Origin: Sphingobacteriales bacterium
Lineage (GTDB): Bacteria > Bacteroidota > Bacteroidia > AKYH767-A > OLB10
Reading direction: 5' to 3'
DNA length: 64,000 nt
Assembly (NCBI GenBank): GCA_021299095.1
Contig: JAJTFW010000010.1
Location: 38,126 to 102,125, forward strand
The position numbers and the translations under genes were made by a program. Shown here in pieces: positions 37,802 to 48,235 of the stretch (position 1 is its first letter; each line of letters starts with the position of its first letter). Under the pieces are notes generated by a model. That model was not told where the DNA came from. It ran no database searches and saw only the letters and a program-made list of their open reading frames with translations.

Positions 37802-38824
37802 ATGAACAGAAACCTCCGCGATACACTCGGAATGCTGAGTAAGGCCACGCCGTCGCGGTTAGCGAATCTGATTTCTGTTGTGGCATCCTATTATCTGGCC
37901 CGATTGACAGGGAAACCTGTGCATTGGGGTCTACCTGTAGCCCTATCCATTGAGCCCACAACCTCTTGCAACCTTCGCTGTCCCGAATGCCCTAGCGGCC
38001 TGCGCTCATTTACCAGACCGATCGGAATGCTTGACCCAGCATCATTGGAAACTTTGCTGAAGGAAATTGGTCCCAGCCTGTGGTACATGAATTTCTATTT
38101 CCAGGGCGAGCCTTACCTCCATCCTGAATTCACCCACCTGGTCCAATTAGCCAACAGCCATGGGGTTTATACAGCCACATCCACCAATGCCCACTACCTC
38201 AACCCGGAGAATGCGCGCAAAACAGTGGAGTCAGGCCTGGATCGGCTTATCATATCGATTGACGGAACCACACAGGAAGTTTACGAGCAATACCGGATTG
38301 GAGGGCAACTCACTAAAGTTTTGGACGGAACCCGAACCATCGTTGAGTGGAAACGCAAACTAAAATCGTCAACTCCACACATCATTTTCCAATTTCTGGT
38401 TGTTGCACCAAACGAGCACCAGATGCAGGATGTGCACAAATTGGCGACCGAACTGGGTGTGGATGAGGTCGCCTTCAAGACCGCCCAAGTGTACGATTTC
38501 GAAAATGGCAATCCCCTGATTCCAAAAGACGGTCGCTATGCCCGTTACCAACAGGGCGAGGATGGCAAATGGTCGATCCGAAACAGGCTCCTGAACCATT
38601 GCTGGAAGCTTTGGCACAGCTGTGTAATCACCTGGGACGGCACAGTTGTACCTTGCTGTTTCGACAAAGATGCCGAACATCCCATGGGCAATGTCAAAGA
38701 CCAAAACTTTAGAGCGGTTTGGGAAAGCAATGCCTATACTGCTTTCCGTCAAACTGTCCTTCGCTCGCGTAGCGAAATAGAAATGTGCAAGAACTGTACA
38801 GAGGGAACGAAGGTATGGGGTTGA
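37802..38824 (+). CDS. radical SAM/SPASM-domain protein
   Basis: A 340-residue iron-sulfur enzyme. The radical SAM cluster motif CNLRCPEC follows SIEPTTS. YFQGEPYLHP and ISIDGTTQEVYEQYR are core-barrel motifs. A C-terminal SPASM-like region has cysteines in NHCWKLWHSC, VPCCFD and CKNCTEG for an auxiliary cluster. I chose the ATG at 37802 because it lies four bases after a promoter element; the longer frame to 37736 crosses that promoter. No precursor peptide or partner enzyme is nearby, so the substrate cannot be inferred. Confidence 0.9.
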   Translation: MNRNLRDTLGMLSKATPSRLANLISVVASYYLARLTGKPVHWGLPVALSIEPTTSCNLRCPECPSGLRSFTRPIGMLDPASLETLLKEIGPSLWYMNFYFQGEPYLHPEFTHLVQLANSHGVYTATSTNAHYLNPENARKTVESGLDRLIISIDGTTQEVYEQYRIGGQLTKVLDGTRTIVEWKRKLKSSTPHIIFQFLVVAPNEHQMQDVHKLATELGVDEVAFKTAQVYDFENGNPLIPKDGRYARYQQGEDGKWSIRNRLLNHCWKLWHSCVITWDGTVVPCCFDKDAEHPMGNVKDQNFRAVWESNAYTAFRQTVLRSRSEIEMCKNCTEGTKVWG

Positions 38825-38974
38825 TTTTTAACGAAACCCCAGAATAAATTTGGAAAAAAACAGACTGGTTCTTGCAAATTAAATTCTAAACCGACACCAA
38901 ACAGCAATTTTCCCTTTATGTTGCTTCGTTCATCAACCAGAAGGAAGTAATGTTACAACCTTAATTCATTGGAT

Positions 38975-40294
38975 TTAGGCATGTGCCTGTGAACGGCTTT
39001 CCCTAGCCTCACGCATAATCTCCTCTACGTCCTCCACTTCCAAGGGAATGGAGGCCATCAAATCGACCGGATCCTTTGAGGTGACGAGTATATCGTTTTC
39101 GAGGCGGATTCCTAGTCCTTCCTCCGGGATATAGATTCCTGGTTCGCAAGTGAAGACCATACCTGCTTGCATGGGCAAATAGCGATCTCCGATATCGTGC
39201 ACGTCGAGACCCAGAAAGTGCGAAGTGCCGTGCATGAAATACTTTTTATAGAGCGGAGCATCGGGGTTTTGCTTTTTCACCTCATCGCGACTCAACAGTC
39301 CCAGACCGATCAACTCCTCCTCCATCACCTTACCCACTTCCACGTGATAAGCCTCTATGGTATTACCCGGACGCAACATGTGTGTGGCCGCCTTCATCAC
39401 ACGAAGTACGGCGTTGTACACATCACGCTGTCGCTCGGTGAATTGCCCACTGACCGGAACACAGCGCGTCAAATCAGCAGCATAATTCGCGTACTCGGCG
39501 CCAAAGTCCAACAAAATCACATCGCCATCCTTGCATTCGCGGTTGTTGTCGTTATAATGCAGAATGCATGCACTGGGCCCGCTGGCAATAATCGGGGTGT
39601 ATGCATGCCCGGTAGCACGTTTACGAATGAACTCGTGGGTGATTTCGGCCTCAATTTCATACTCCATCACACCTGGCTTAACAAAACGAAGCACACGACG
39701 AAATGCCTTTTCAGTAATATCCATCGCCTTCTGCATCAGCTTGATTTCAATATCATGCTTGATGGATCGCAGAGCCGCCATATGGGGTCCTGAGCGCTCG
39801 AAGGAATGGCCTGTAAGCCTTGACTGAAGATCGCGTGCGAAGCGAAGTTCACGGTAAGGCACATCCGATACGAAACGATCGTTTTCATTCAAGTTTACAT
39901 AAACCGTGGAGCAATGGTTCAGCAGCATCGGCACTATGCTGTCGTAATCTTCCAGCCATAAAACCGTACGGATTCCAGATGCGGCCCGGGCTTCCTCCTT
40001 GGTGTATTTGTGACCTTCCCACACAGCGATGTGCTCGTTGGTCTTACGGACAAATAAAATCTCCCTATAGCGGGGCAGCGGAGCATCAGGGAATAAAACC
40101 AAAATCGTTTTTTCCTGATCGATTCCAGACAGATAAAACAGATCCGACTGCTGGCGAAAAAGAAAGTTGGCATCCCCATTCCTTGGCATTTCATCGTTCG
40201 AATTGAAAAAGGCGATAGAACCGGGTTTCATACGGGCGCAAAAGCGTTCGCGGTTATGGGTAAACAAGGCAGCGTCGATTGGAGCGTATTTCAT
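38975..40294 (-). CDS. pepP: Xaa-Pro aminopeptidase (aminopeptidase P)
   Basis: Cytoplasmic metallo-peptidase that removes N-terminal residues preceding proline. The 439-residue protein has an N-terminal AMP_N domain (about 1-150) and a C-terminal creatinase/M24 domain. The metal ligands are visible: two Asp in LLDFGAEYANYAADLTRC, His in MHGTSHFLGLDVHD, and Glu residues in TCEPGIYI and IRLENDI. A -7-like element lies 28 bases upstream. It is monocistronic and diverges from the sdh operon. Confidence 0.94.
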   Translation of the reverse strand: MKYAPIDAALFTHNRERFCARMKPGSIAFFNSNDEMPRNGDANFLFRQQSDLFYLSGIDQEKTILVLFPDAPLPRYREILFVRKTNEHIAVWEGHKYTKEEARAASGIRTVLWLEDYDSIVPMLLNHCSTVYVNLNENDRFVSDVPYRELRFARDLQSRLTGHSFERSGPHMAALRSIKHDIEIKLMQKAMDITEKAFRRVLRFVKPGVMEYEIEAEITHEFIRKRATGHAYTPIIASGPSACILHYNDNNRECKDGDVILLDFGAEYANYAADLTRCVPVSGQFTERQRDVYNAVLRVMKAATHMLRPGNTIEAYHVEVGKVMEEELIGLGLLSRDEVKKQNPDAPLYKKYFMHGTSHFLGLDVHDIGDRYLPMQAGMVFTCEPGIYIPEEGLGIRLENDILVTSKDPVDLMASIPLEVEDVEEIMREARESRSQAHA

Positions 40295-40322
40295 GGCTGA
40301 GGATTTATGTTGTCAATCACTA

Positions 40323-40330
40323 CGAAGGTA
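40323..40330 (-). promoter_or_regulatory. -7-like element for pepP
   Basis: It reads TACCTTCG on the minus strand, one mismatch from TAnnTTTG, 28 bases from the start codon. Confidence 0.4.
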
Positions 40331-40455
40331 GGCAATCAACTCGCGGCGACAAGAAATCGCAGGCCTTGGGAAGGGTCAGGGCCCGCAGAAACCCTATTCG
40401 CCAGCGTTCCAATCAGGTCCCTGATTTTCAATTTATTGAAAAGTGCAGCGCTCGG

Positions 40456-40485
40456 TTGCAGAAAGGGCTGTTCCGATTACATTTG
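40456..40485 (+). promoter_or_regulatory. promoter of the sdhCAB operon
   Basis: TTG (40456-40458), a 19-base spacer and TACATTTG (40478-40485) reproduce the spacing of the tRNA-Phe promoter. The leader to sdhC is about 45 bases. Confidence 0.6.
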
Positions 40486-40530
40486 TGCCACCTTGCGAAA
40501 ACCCTCAAGCACCCGTACACCCCTATTCCC

Positions 40531-41237
40531 ATGACGAGTTTCTTCGAGTTTCTAAATTCTTCCGTTGGCAGAAAATGGCTGATGGCCCTTACCGGGCTGT
40601 TTCTATGCATCTTCCTGGTTGTCCATGTATCCGGTAATCTTCAATTGTTCAAGGACGACAATGGAATGTCCTTCAACCAGTACTCGGTTTTCATGACCAC
40701 TTTCACACCAATCAAAGTGGTCTCTTACCTCCTGTACGCTACTGTGATTGTGCACGCCATCAATGGTTTTTACCTGATGGGCAGGAACCGTAAAGCCAGA
40801 CCCGTGGCCTATGCCTCCACATGGCCAATTTTTGGTATAACTACAAGTTTGGTAGCATTGACTGGAAGACCTATGTTGTTGAAGCCAGCACCGGAAAACT
40901 GGTGACCGAAGACACCATTCCTGCAGCTGAAGCACTTGCACAAAACCTGCAGCCTGTTACCATGGAATACATGGGGAACAACATCATCATTTGCAAAGAC
41001 CTGTACAGCGTAGTAGCCGAAGCGTTCAAATCGCCGGCCCTCTCAGCCTTTTATATTTTAAGCATGGCGGCTTTGTCCTACCATTTGTTGCATGGGTTTC
41101 AGAGTGCTTTCCATACACTGGGGCTACGGAGAAAACGCTACGAAACCCTAATCCGGACAGCTGGCTTAGCGGTATTTGGTGTGATCATACCGGCCCTATT
41201 CGCTGCAATGCCAATCTATTTCCTCTTTGTCAAGTAA
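40531..41237 (+). pseudogene. sdhC: succinate dehydrogenase cytochrome b subunit, interrupted by an internal deletion with frame change
   Basis: SdhC anchors the succinate dehydrogenase/fumarate reductase complex and binds haem b and quinone. The first frame (40531-40905) encodes the normal N-terminus: helix 1 (FLCIFLVVHVSGNLQLF), helix 2 (VVSYLLYATVIVHAINGFYLM) and RNRKARPVAYA. The rest continues in another frame from 40818: HMANFWYNYKFG, the soluble loop, YILSMAALSYHLLHGFQSAF and the last helix [19 protein letters not shown]. From memory of the family, about 28 residues containing most of one membrane helix should lie between YA and HMANFW. Around 40815-40818 that stretch is missing and the frame is lost. 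sdhA and sdhB are intact, so an assembly error is possible. Confidence 0.8.
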
Positions 41238-41250
41238 TCCTATCGTCTCC

Positions 41251-43164
41251 ATGAAGCTCGATTCCAAGATACCTGCAGGACCACTTGCCGAAAAGTGGGA
41301 CCGCCATAAGTTCAATTGCAAACTGGTTAACCCGGCCAACAAACGCAAGTACGATGTCATCATTGTCGGTACAGGTCTAGCCGGTGCGTCGGCCGCTGCT
41401 TCACTGGCCGAACTCGGGTACAATGTAAAGACCTTTTGCTTTCAGGACTCACCCCGTCGTGCGCACAGTATCGCGGCACAAGGAGGAATCAATGCAGCCA
41501 AGAATTACAGAAACGACGGTGACAGCGTTTACCGGCTTTTCTACGATACGATTAAAGGTGGCGACTACCGTGCGCGCGAGGCAAATGTTCACCGCCTGGC
41601 ACAGGTCAGTGTAAACATCATCGACCAATGCGTTGCTCAAGGTGTACCCTTCGCCCGTGAGTATGGCGGCTTACTTGACAACCGCTCGTTTGGTGGTGCA
41701 CAGGTGTCGCGTACGTTTTATGCCAAAGGGCAGACAGGCCAGCAATTGTTGCTCGGCGCCTACTCCGCCATGAACAGGCAGATTGGCGAGGGTAAGATCA
41801 AGAGCTATACCCGTCACGAAATGTTGGAGTTGGTCATGATTGACGGACAGGCGCGCGGAATCATTGCACGCGATATGGTCACGGGTGAGATTGAACGACA
41901 CAGTGCGCATGCCGTAGTTTTGGCGACTGGTGGATACGGAAACGTTTTTTATCTGACCACTTACGCTCGTGGAAGTAACACCACAGCCATTTGGAGAGCG
42001 CACAAAAAAGGCGCCTTCTTCGGCAATCCCTGTTTCACACAAATCCATCCGACTTGCATTCCCGTCTCGGGCGATCATCAGTCTAAATTGACACTCATGT
42101 CGGAGTCGCTGCGAAACGACGGAAGGATTTGGGTACCGAAGCAGAAAGGTGATCCGCGTAAGCCACAGGATATTCCAGAAGAGGATCGTGATTATTACCT
42201 GGAGCGCCGATACCCTTCATTCGGAAACCTGGTACCCCGCGACATTGCTTCGCGTGCCGCCAAGGATATGTGTGACAAAGGCTTCGGAGTCGGAAAAACC
42301 GGACTTGCGGTTTACCTCGACTTCAGTGATGCCATAAACCGGATGGGTGCAAAAACCGTTGAATCCAAATACGGCAACCTTTTCGATATGTACAAGCAGA
42401 TCACCGGTGAGGATCCCTACACGACGCCGATGATGATTTACCCTGCAGTACACTATACCATGGGAGGACTTTGGGTGGATTACAACCTGATGACCACGAT
42501 TCCCGGACTCTACGCATGTGGGGAGGCTAACTTCAGTGACCACGGTGCCAACCGCCTGGGGGCATCCGCATTGATGCAAGGCCTGGCAGATGGCTATTTC
42601 GTGCTCCCCTACACCATCGGAGATTACCTGGCCGGAGAGGAGCGCAAGGCCATCCCAAATGATACCCCTGAATTCATGGAGGCGGAGGCAGCTGTGAAAG
42701 AACGACTTGCTGCGCTGCTTGCCATCCGTGGCAATAAGACCGTACACGAGTATCACCGCGAACTCGGACTCATCATGTGGAATTACTGCGGTATGGCCCG
42801 CAATGAATCCGGTTTGAACGAGGGAATCGAGAAAATCAGAAGCCTGAAAAAAGACTTTTGGAACAACCTGCTGGTCCCTGGCGGCAGTGCCGAACTCAAC
42901 CAGAATCTCGAAAAAGCGGGTCGCGTTGCTGACCTGATCGAGCTCGGCGAACTGATGATGGTGGACGCTCTTGACCGGAAGGAAAGCTGCGGAGGACATT
43001 TCCGCGAGGAATACCAGACTCCCGAAAACGAAGCCTTGCGTGATGACGAAAACTATGCTTACGTAGCTGCCTGGGAATACAAAGGACAAGACCAACCGCA
43101 TCAACTTCACAAAGAGGATCTGGTTTTCGAAAATGTGAAACCCAGCCAACGTTCTTACAAGTAA
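41251..43164 (+). CDS. sdhA: succinate dehydrogenase/fumarate reductase flavoprotein subunit
   Basis: Catalytic subunit with covalently bound FAD that interconverts succinate and fumarate. The 637-residue protein has the dinucleotide motif [19 protein letters not shown], the FAD-histidine region [11 protein letters not shown], and a substrate site in [18 protein letters not shown] and [27 protein letters not shown] are further family motifs. The architecture matches the long FrdA-like type found with the dihaem SdhC. It starts 13 bases after the sdhC frame ends and 47 bases before sdhB. Confidence 0.95.
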   Translation: MKLDSKIPAGPLAEKWDRHKFNCKLVNPANKRKYDVIIVGTGLAGASAAASLAELGYNVKTFCFQDSPRRAHSIAAQGGINAAKNYRNDGDSVYRLFYDTIKGGDYRAREANVHRLAQVSVNIIDQCVAQGVPFAREYGGLLDNRSFGGAQVSRTFYAKGQTGQQLLLGAYSAMNRQIGEGKIKSYTRHEMLELVMIDGQARGIIARDMVTGEIERHSAHAVVLATGGYGNVFYLTTYARGSNTTAIWRAHKKGAFFGNPCFTQIHPTCIPVSGDHQSKLTLMSESLRNDGRIWVPKQKGDPRKPQDIPEEDRDYYLERRYPSFGNLVPRDIASRAAKDMCDKGFGVGKTGLAVYLDFSDAINRMGAKTVESKYGNLFDMYKQITGEDPYTTPMMIYPAVHYTMGGLWVDYNLMTTIPGLYACGEANFSDHGANRLGASALMQGLADGYFVLPYTIGDYLAGEERKAIPNDTPEFMEAEAAVKERLAALLAIRGNKTVHEYHRELGLIMWNYCGMARNESGLNEGIEKIRSLKKDFWNNLLVPGGSAELNQNLEKAGRVADLIELGELMMVDALDRKESCGGHFREEYQTPENEALRDDENYAYVAAWEYKGQDQPHQLHKEDLVFENVKPSQRSYK

Positions 43165-43211
43165 AACCAACCCATTAACACCCATCGCCGTCGGCGAAAC
43201 ATCATACGACC

Positions 43212-43970
43212 ATGAGCGGAACCATGAACCTGACACTGAAGGTGTGGAGGCAAAAAAATGCAACCACCGGAGGCTCTTTCGAAACCTATGCGGCGCGCAA
43301 CATCAGCCCCGACATGTCCTTTCTTGAGATGCTCGATGTGGTAAACGAAGACCTCATCAAAGGCGGAAAAGAACCCATTGCATTTGATCACGATTGCCGT
43401 GAAGGTATTTGCGGAATGTGCAGCATGTACATCAACGGCCGGGCTCATGGTCCTGTAAAAGGGGTCACGACCTGCCAGTTACATATGCGAAGCTTCAATA
43501 GCGGAGAGACGATCACCATCGAACCCTGGCGTGCTGCCGCATTTCCTGTAATTCGCGATCTGGTCGTTGACCGTAGATCATTTGACAAGATTCAGCAGGC
43601 CGGTGGATTTGTTTCAGTAAATACAGGAGCCGCTCCTGATGCCAATAGTATTCCGGTTCCGAAGGCGAATGCCGATGAAGCCTTCAATTCTGCAGCTTGT
43701 ATCGGATGCGGAGCCTGTGTAGCCGCATGCACCAACAGCTCAGCGATGCTGTTCCTGTCGGCCAAAGTCTCTCAATACGCATTGCTCCCCCAAGGGCATG
43801 TAGAAGCAAAGCGCCGCGTTGCAAACATGTTAAAAGCGCATGATGAGGCAGGTTTTGGATCCTGTACCAATACGGAAGCCTGCGAAGCCGAATGCCCCAA
43901 GGGGATTTCGGTCAGTAACATCGGTCGATTGAACGCCGAATTTGCTGGAGCACTCTTCAGTGGCGAGTAA
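43212..43970 (+). CDS. sdhB: succinate dehydrogenase/fumarate reductase iron-sulfur subunit
   Basis: Electron-transfer subunit linking the flavin to the membrane quinone site. The 252-residue protein has [2Fe-2S] cysteines in [15 protein letters not shown] and VTTCQ. Two further sets, [11 protein letters not shown] and [14 protein letters not shown], bind the [4Fe-4S] and [3Fe-4S] clusters. The start could also be the ATG at 43224. No terminator hairpin is evident downstream before the Kazal gene. Confidence 0.95.
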   Translation: MSGTMNLTLKVWRQKNATTGGSFETYAARNISPDMSFLEMLDVVNEDLIKGGKEPIAFDHDCREGICGMCSMYINGRAHGPVKGVTTCQLHMRSFNSGETITIEPWRAAAFPVIRDLVVDRRSFDKIQQAGGFVSVNTGAAPDANSIPVPKANADEAFNSAACIGCGACVAACTNSSAMLFLSAKVSQYALLPQGHVEAKRRVANMLKAHDEAGFGSCTNTEACEAECPKGISVSNIGRLNAEFAGALFSGE

Positions 43971-44040
43971 ATCGAGGTTTGTGTAAACCCCGGTTTAAAA
44001 CACCCGAATCAGGGCGGTGGAAACGGGAACCATTCCTGTG

Positions 44041-44048
44041 TACCTTAG
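44041..44048 (+). promoter_or_regulatory. -7-like element for the Kazal protein gene
   Basis: TACCTTAG, one mismatch from TAnnTTTG, lies six bases before the ATG at 44055. Confidence 0.45.
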
Positions 44049-44054
44049 CAAAGC

Positions 44055-44612
44055 ATGAACCGGTTTTCCATACCCCTATGCTTTTTCGCCTTGATGTACC
44101 TGCTTTCGGGATCGGTCAGTCGTTTACACGCACAGCCCTTCCCATTTTGTAATCCCTGCAAAGACACTACCAAGATTGAAAACGTTTTTTTCTCGTGCTT
44201 CCAGGATTATAATCCAGTTTGCGCCTGCGACGGGAAGACCTACCGTAACGATTGCTTTGCAATAAATAAATACAACTTCTATCCTTGCGGATATTACAGT
44301 GGCATCTGTGGAAGTTTCGACATTGATTTGCAACCCTCGTTGATTGACCCCTTGGAGAATACAATTAACATCAAGGCCTTCATGAACAGCACTGGGTACT
44401 TAAGCGTGAATGTTTTCAACGCATATGGCCGTATCCAATACCAGAATGTTTTTCCGATGGCCCAGAATGTTTTTCCAGGCCCGTCACTAGGCCCTTACAA
44501 TTCCATTTCGATCGATGTAGCTGCCTGGAATCAGGGTTTGTATCTGATCGAGGCCATTTATCAAGGTGAACGAAAGGTGTTGAAGATTCTGAAACCCAGT
44601 TCCTTGTTCTAA
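44055..44612 (+). CDS. secreted Kazal-domain protein with a type IX secretion-like C-terminal domain
   Basis: A 185-residue exported protein. The signal peptide ends around LHAQP. A compact cysteine-rich Kazal-like domain follows (about 30-92: VCACDGKTYRNDCFA, then C..YYSGICG), the fold of serine-protease inhibitors. The C-terminal about 75 residues (LSVNVFNAYGRIQYQ, then WNQGLYLIEAIYQGERKVLKIL) resemble a type A sorting domain of the type IX secretion system. An in-frame 21-base duplication gives QNVFPMAQNVFP inside that domain. It is probably a surface or released protease inhibitor; the target protease is unknown. The stop codon directly abuts the stop of the converging gene. Confidence 0.8.
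   Translation: MNRFSIPLCFFALMYLLSGSVSRLHAQPFPFCNPCKDTTKIENVFFSCFQDYNPVCACDGKTYRNDCFAINKYNFYPCGYYSGICGSFDIDLQPSLIDPLENTINIKAFMNSTGYLSVNVFNAYGRIQYQNVFPMAQNVFPGPSLGPYNSISIDVAAWNQGLYLIEAIYQGERKVLKILKPSSLF
44441..44476 (+). repeat. short direct repeat with a 21-base period in the Kazal gene
   Basis: The 15-mer ccagaatgtttttcc occurs at 44441-44455 and 44462-44476, giving a seven-residue in-frame duplication in the C-terminal domain. Confidence 0.9.
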
Positions 44613-45197
44613 TCAGATTAAGGAATTATAGCCCTTGCAGGCCTCCTGAAGTTCAGGAAAAAACCTTCTGAATTCCCCTTCAAATTCCTGATAATATTCC
44701 TGTAAAAACTGATGTGCATGTTCCATGCCGGAACTAAAACGGGTACGTTTAGACAACCCACACAAAGCCTTCTCGATTCCCGTGATGCTTGCATAGGAAA
44801 CGAGCCAGTTTTGAGACTCCATGTATGACAGCATGTACATGGTCCGCTCGGGGAGATGTTGACGGTTGTTGTTCATCAGGCTATAGGACGAACTGGCAAA
44901 GTCAGTCAGCGGCTGATGGTGATACATGGACCAGTCGCGGGCAAGAAAATGATCGAAATAGACATCGGCAATAACAGAAGCGTACTTACCATACACCGTC
45001 CGTAGCCGTTTCTTACTCTCCTCCACTATCGGGTGGGCATCAGTAAATGCATCGATATGGCGGTGTAATCGAATACCCTCCAGGACGTTCCCAGTATAGC
45101 GTTCGATCTCCCGACCCTTGACATGATCGGCGATGAAATTCCCGATGCTCAACTCCGGGTGATCAGCAGAGAGGTAAAGGTGAGCCAGATAGTTCAC
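44613..45197 (-). CDS. ACP phosphodiesterase (AcpH family)
   Basis: A 194-residue protein resembling acyl-carrier-protein phosphodiesterases, which remove the 4'-phosphopantetheine arm from ACP. Typical motifs are MNYLAHLYLS at the start, GNFIADHVKG, RLHRHIDAFTD and a DVYFDHFLARDW segment carrying metal-binding His/Asp residues. The start is a GTG. It follows gcvP by 36 bases and may share its transcript. The biochemical role in Bacteroidota is inferred from family membership only. Confidence 0.87.
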   Translation of the reverse strand: MNYLAHLYLSADHPELSIGNFIADHVKGREIERYTGNVLEGIRLHRHIDAFTDAHPIVEESKKRLRTVYGKYASVIADVYFDHFLARDWSMYHHQPLTDFASSSYSLMNNNRQHLPERTMYMLSYMESQNWLVSYASITGIEKALCGLSKRTRFSSGMEHAHQFLQEYYQEFEGEFRRFFPELQEACKGYNSLI

Positions 45198-45233
45198 GAC
45201 CGCACTGGTTTATCTCCCGAGATACACCGGTAA

Positions 45234-48113
45234 TCAGGCGTGCGCAGGTTCCTCGGTAACGTATGTGCTGATATCGGGACAGGAACAAACCAGATTCCTG
45301 TCACCGTAGGCATTATCGACCCGCTTGACCGATGGCCAGAATTTATTGCCCTCGAGCCAAGACACAGGCCATGCAGCCTGCTGACGAGAATACGCATGCG
45401 ACCAGTGGTCGGCTGTCAATTCCTGAACTGTATGCGGAGCATTCACCAGAACATTGTCTGTACGGTCAGCACGACCTTCTTCCAGGGCACGAATTTCATC
45501 ACGGATTGAAATCATGGCGTCGCAAAAACGATCTAACTCTGCACGCGATTCACTTTCAGTCGGCTCAACCATCAGCGTTCCTGCAACTGGGAAAGCGACA
45601 GTGGGTGCGTGGAATCCGTAATCCATCAGACGCTTGGCGATATCGGTCACCTCGATGCCGGCGCTCTGTTTGAATGCACGACAATCGAGAATCATTTCAT
45701 GAGCCACCGTACCGCTGGAACCTACATACAGGATTGGATAATGCTCCTGCAGGCGATGCTTCATGTAATTCGCATTGAGGATGGCATACTCGGTAGAACG
45801 CGTGATTCCTTCGGCACCAAGCATACGGATGTAACCATAACTGATCAGCAGAATCAATGCAGAACCCCAAGGAGCAGCACTCACGGCTGTGCCTTGCCGA
45901 TTATCTGACACAGACACCAAGGGATGGTTTGAAAGATAAGGAGCCAGATGCGCGGCTACGCCGATAGGACCCATTCCAGGCCCGCCACCGCCGTGTGGTA
46001 TCGCAAAAGTCTTGTGAAGATTCAGATGGCATACATCCGCACCGATCATTCCGGGGCTGGTCAATCCAACCTGAGCGTTCATATTTGCACCGTCCATATA
46101 CACCTGACCACCGTATTCATGTACGATACGGGTAAGTTCCCGGATTCCCTCTTCAAACACACCATGTGTACTTGGGTAAGTCACCATGACCGCAGCGAGG
46201 TTATCGCGGTGTTGCTCCGCCTTGGCTTTGAGGTCGGCAAGATCGACGTTACCCTGGTCGTCGCATTTTACGACAACCACATTCCAGCCGGCCATGACCG
46301 CACTTGCAGGATTGGTTCCGTGCGCACTTTGAGGAATCAGGCAAATATTACGGTGGCCCTCCCCTTTTGATGCCAGATAGCCACGAATAGCCATGAGTCC
46401 GGCATATTCGCCCTGGGCACCGGAGTTTGGTTGAAGCGATACAGCAGCAAAACCAGTCACCTCACAGAGGTATTGCTCGAGATCACTGATAATGCGGGAG
46501 TAGCCTTTCGCCTGCTCACGGGGAGCAAACGGGTGCATGCGGTTCCATTCAGGCCAGCTCAGCGGGATCATTTCGCTGCTCGCATTGAGTTTCATAGTAC
46601 ATGAACCCAACGCAATCATGGAATAGTTGAGTGAAAGATCCTTGCTCTCGAGTCTGTGGATATACCGCAGCATATCGGTTTCACTGCGGTATGCATTGAA
46701 CACCGGATGGGTAAGATATGAGGAAGTACGAGCCAATTTACCGGAAATCGGTGAGCTCAATGTGCTGGGCTTTTCAGGATTTGCTTTACCCGTGGCCTTA
46801 GCAAATACCATTAATATGCCATCGACATCCGCAGCGGAGGTCGTCTCATCCGTATTGATCACAACGATACCATCACCTGCATAACGGAAGTTCATACCTG
46901 CTTCTTCGGCAAGGGAACGGAGCTTCATTTCTATTGAAGAAGCATTTACAGCAACGGCATCGAAAAAGGTCTGGTGCAGCGGATTCAATCCGAGCTTCTG
47001 TAGCCCTGCAGCCAGTGCCAGTGTTCGCTGGTGGGTGTTATTGGCAATGGTCCTGATTCCATCGGCACCGTGGTAAACGGCATACATGGAAGCCATCACC
47101 GCCAACAGTACCTGAGCTGTGCAAATATTGGAAGTGGCTTTGTCCCGCTTGATGTGCTGTTCACGCGTCTGTAAAGCCATACGCAGTGCCGTTTTACCCG
47201 AAGCATCGATGCTCACGCCGATAATCCTTCCGGGTATATCGCGCTTGTATGCTTCGCGTGTTGCAAAATACGCTGCATGCGGTCCGCCATATCCCATCGG
47301 AACTCCGAAACGCTGTGTGGAGCCCACTACCACATCAGCACCCCATTCTCCCGGAGGTGTGAGCAGGGCAAGTGATAGTATATCCGCAGCGACTACCACC
47401 CGAACACCCATGGCATTGCATCTGGCCGTGAATCCGGAGTAGTCCGTCACACAACCTGTGGCCCCGGGCAACTGTAGCAGAGCACCGAAACACCCCTCGG
47501 GAAGTTTGTTTTCGTCTGGTATTCCAAACACCAGCTCGATGCCAAGCGGCTCAGAGCGCGTTTTGAGAACATCAATGGTTTGAGGGAAGGTATCGGCCGC
47601 GACAAAGAAACGAATCAACCCGGCCTTTTCCTGTTCCTTGCTGCGCGTATGGAACAGCATGGTCATGGCTTCCGCTGCAGCTGTAGACTCATCGAGGAGA
47701 GAGGCATTGGCAAGCTCCATGCCGGTAAGGTCACACACCATCGTTTGGAAATTGAGCAGCGCTTCCAAACGCCCCTGCGCAATCTCAGCCTGATAGGGTG
47801 TATAGGCTGTGTACCAACCTGGATTTTCAAAAATGTTGCGCAATATCACACCTGGTGTGATCGTATCGTAATAACCCAAACCGATATAGGATCTGAACAC
47901 CTGGTTACCAGCAGAAATGCTTCGCAATTCCTCCAGGTAGGCCGCCTCGGATATGGCAGACGGAATGTTCAAGGATTTACGGATCCGGATATCGGCGGGA
48001 ATCGTTTTTTCGACGAGTGTTTGCAGGGAAGGCTCTCCCATTGCAAGCAGCATTTCGGAGGTTTCATGGGCGTCCGGACCAATGTGTCGGCCGGAAAAAG
48101 GAATGGTTGACAT
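45234..48113 (-). CDS. gcvP: glycine dehydrogenase (decarboxylating), P-protein
   Basis: PLP-dependent P-protein of the glycine cleavage system: decarboxylates glycine and transfers aminomethyl to the H-protein lipoyl arm. The 959-residue single-chain form joins two aminotransferase-fold halves. The PLP lysine lies in [17 protein letters not shown] chose the ATG at 48113, which gives the normal N-terminus ([11 protein letters not shown]); the extension to 48215 has no homologous look. A TAATTTCG element on the minus strand (48134-48141) may be its promoter. gcvT and gcvH are not in the window. Confidence 0.95.
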   Translation of the reverse strand: MSTIPFSGRHIGPDAHETSEMLLAMGEPSLQTLVEKTIPADIRIRKSLNIPSAISEAAYLEELRSISAGNQVFRSYIGLGYYDTITPGVILRNIFENPGWYTAYTPYQAEIAQGRLEALLNFQTMVCDLTGMELANASLLDESTAAAEAMTMLFHTRSKEQEKAGLIRFFVAADTFPQTIDVLKTRSEPLGIELVFGIPDENKLPEGCFGALLQLPGATGCVTDYSGFTARCNAMGVRVVVAADILSLALLTPPGEWGADVVVGSTQRFGVPMGYGGPHAAYFATREAYKRDIPGRIIGVSIDASGKTALRMALQTREQHIKRDKATSNICTAQVLLAVMASMYAVYHGADGIRTIANNTHQRTLALAAGLQKLGLNPLHQTFFDAVAVNASSIEMKLRSLAEEAGMNFRYAGDGIVVINTDETTSAADVDGILMVFAKATGKANPEKPSTLSSPISGKLARTSSYLTHPVFNAYRSETDMLRYIHRLESKDLSLNYSMIALGSCTMKLNASSEMIPLSWPEWNRMHPFAPREQAKGYSRIISDLEQYLCEVTGFAAVSLQPNSGAQGEYAGLMAIRGYLASKGEGHRNICLIPQSAHGTNPASAVMAGWNVVVVKCDDQGNVDLADLKAKAEQHRDNLAAVMVTYPSTHGVFEEGIRELTRIVHEYGGQVYMDGANMNAQVGLTSPGMIGADVCHLNLHKTFAIPHGGGGPGMGPIGVAAHLAPYLSNHPLVSVSDNRQGTAVSAAPWGSALILLISYGYIRMLGAEGITRSTEYAILNANYMKHRLQEHYPILYVGSSGTVAHEMILDCRAFKQSAGIEVTDIAKRLMDYGFHAPTVAFPVAGTLMVEPTESESRAELDRFCDAMISIRDEIRALEEGRADRTDNVLVNAPHTVQELTADHWSHAYSRQQAAWPVSWLEGNKFWPSVKRVDNAYGDRNLVCSCPDISTYVTEEPAHA

Positions 48114-48224
48114 GGCTCTTTTCAGGAATGAAGCGAAATTACGAAACACAGGGCTTCCTCGCAGGGAAGATATCCGGTATTTAAGGGGCTCAAACTGGTT
48201 GCATGACACATACATTGCAATGAT

Positions 48225-48232
48225 TACCTTTG
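48225..48232 (+). promoter_or_regulatory. -7 promoter element for the gene at 48236
   Basis: TACCTTTG, a full TAnnTTTG match, lies three bases before the tandem ATGATG at 48236. It includes the alternative TTG at 48230, arguing against that start. Confidence 0.6.
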
Positions 48233-48235
48233 GAT

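Noticed and set aside
40905-41250. Sole frameshift error as the explanation of the split sdhC
   Set aside because: Both fragments can be aligned to SdhC but the residues between them are missing, so a one-base indel does not restore the chain.
42217-43263. A 348-residue minus-strand frame opposite sdhA
   Set aside because: sdhA shows all expected motifs across this region, so the antisense frame is a codon-bias shadow.
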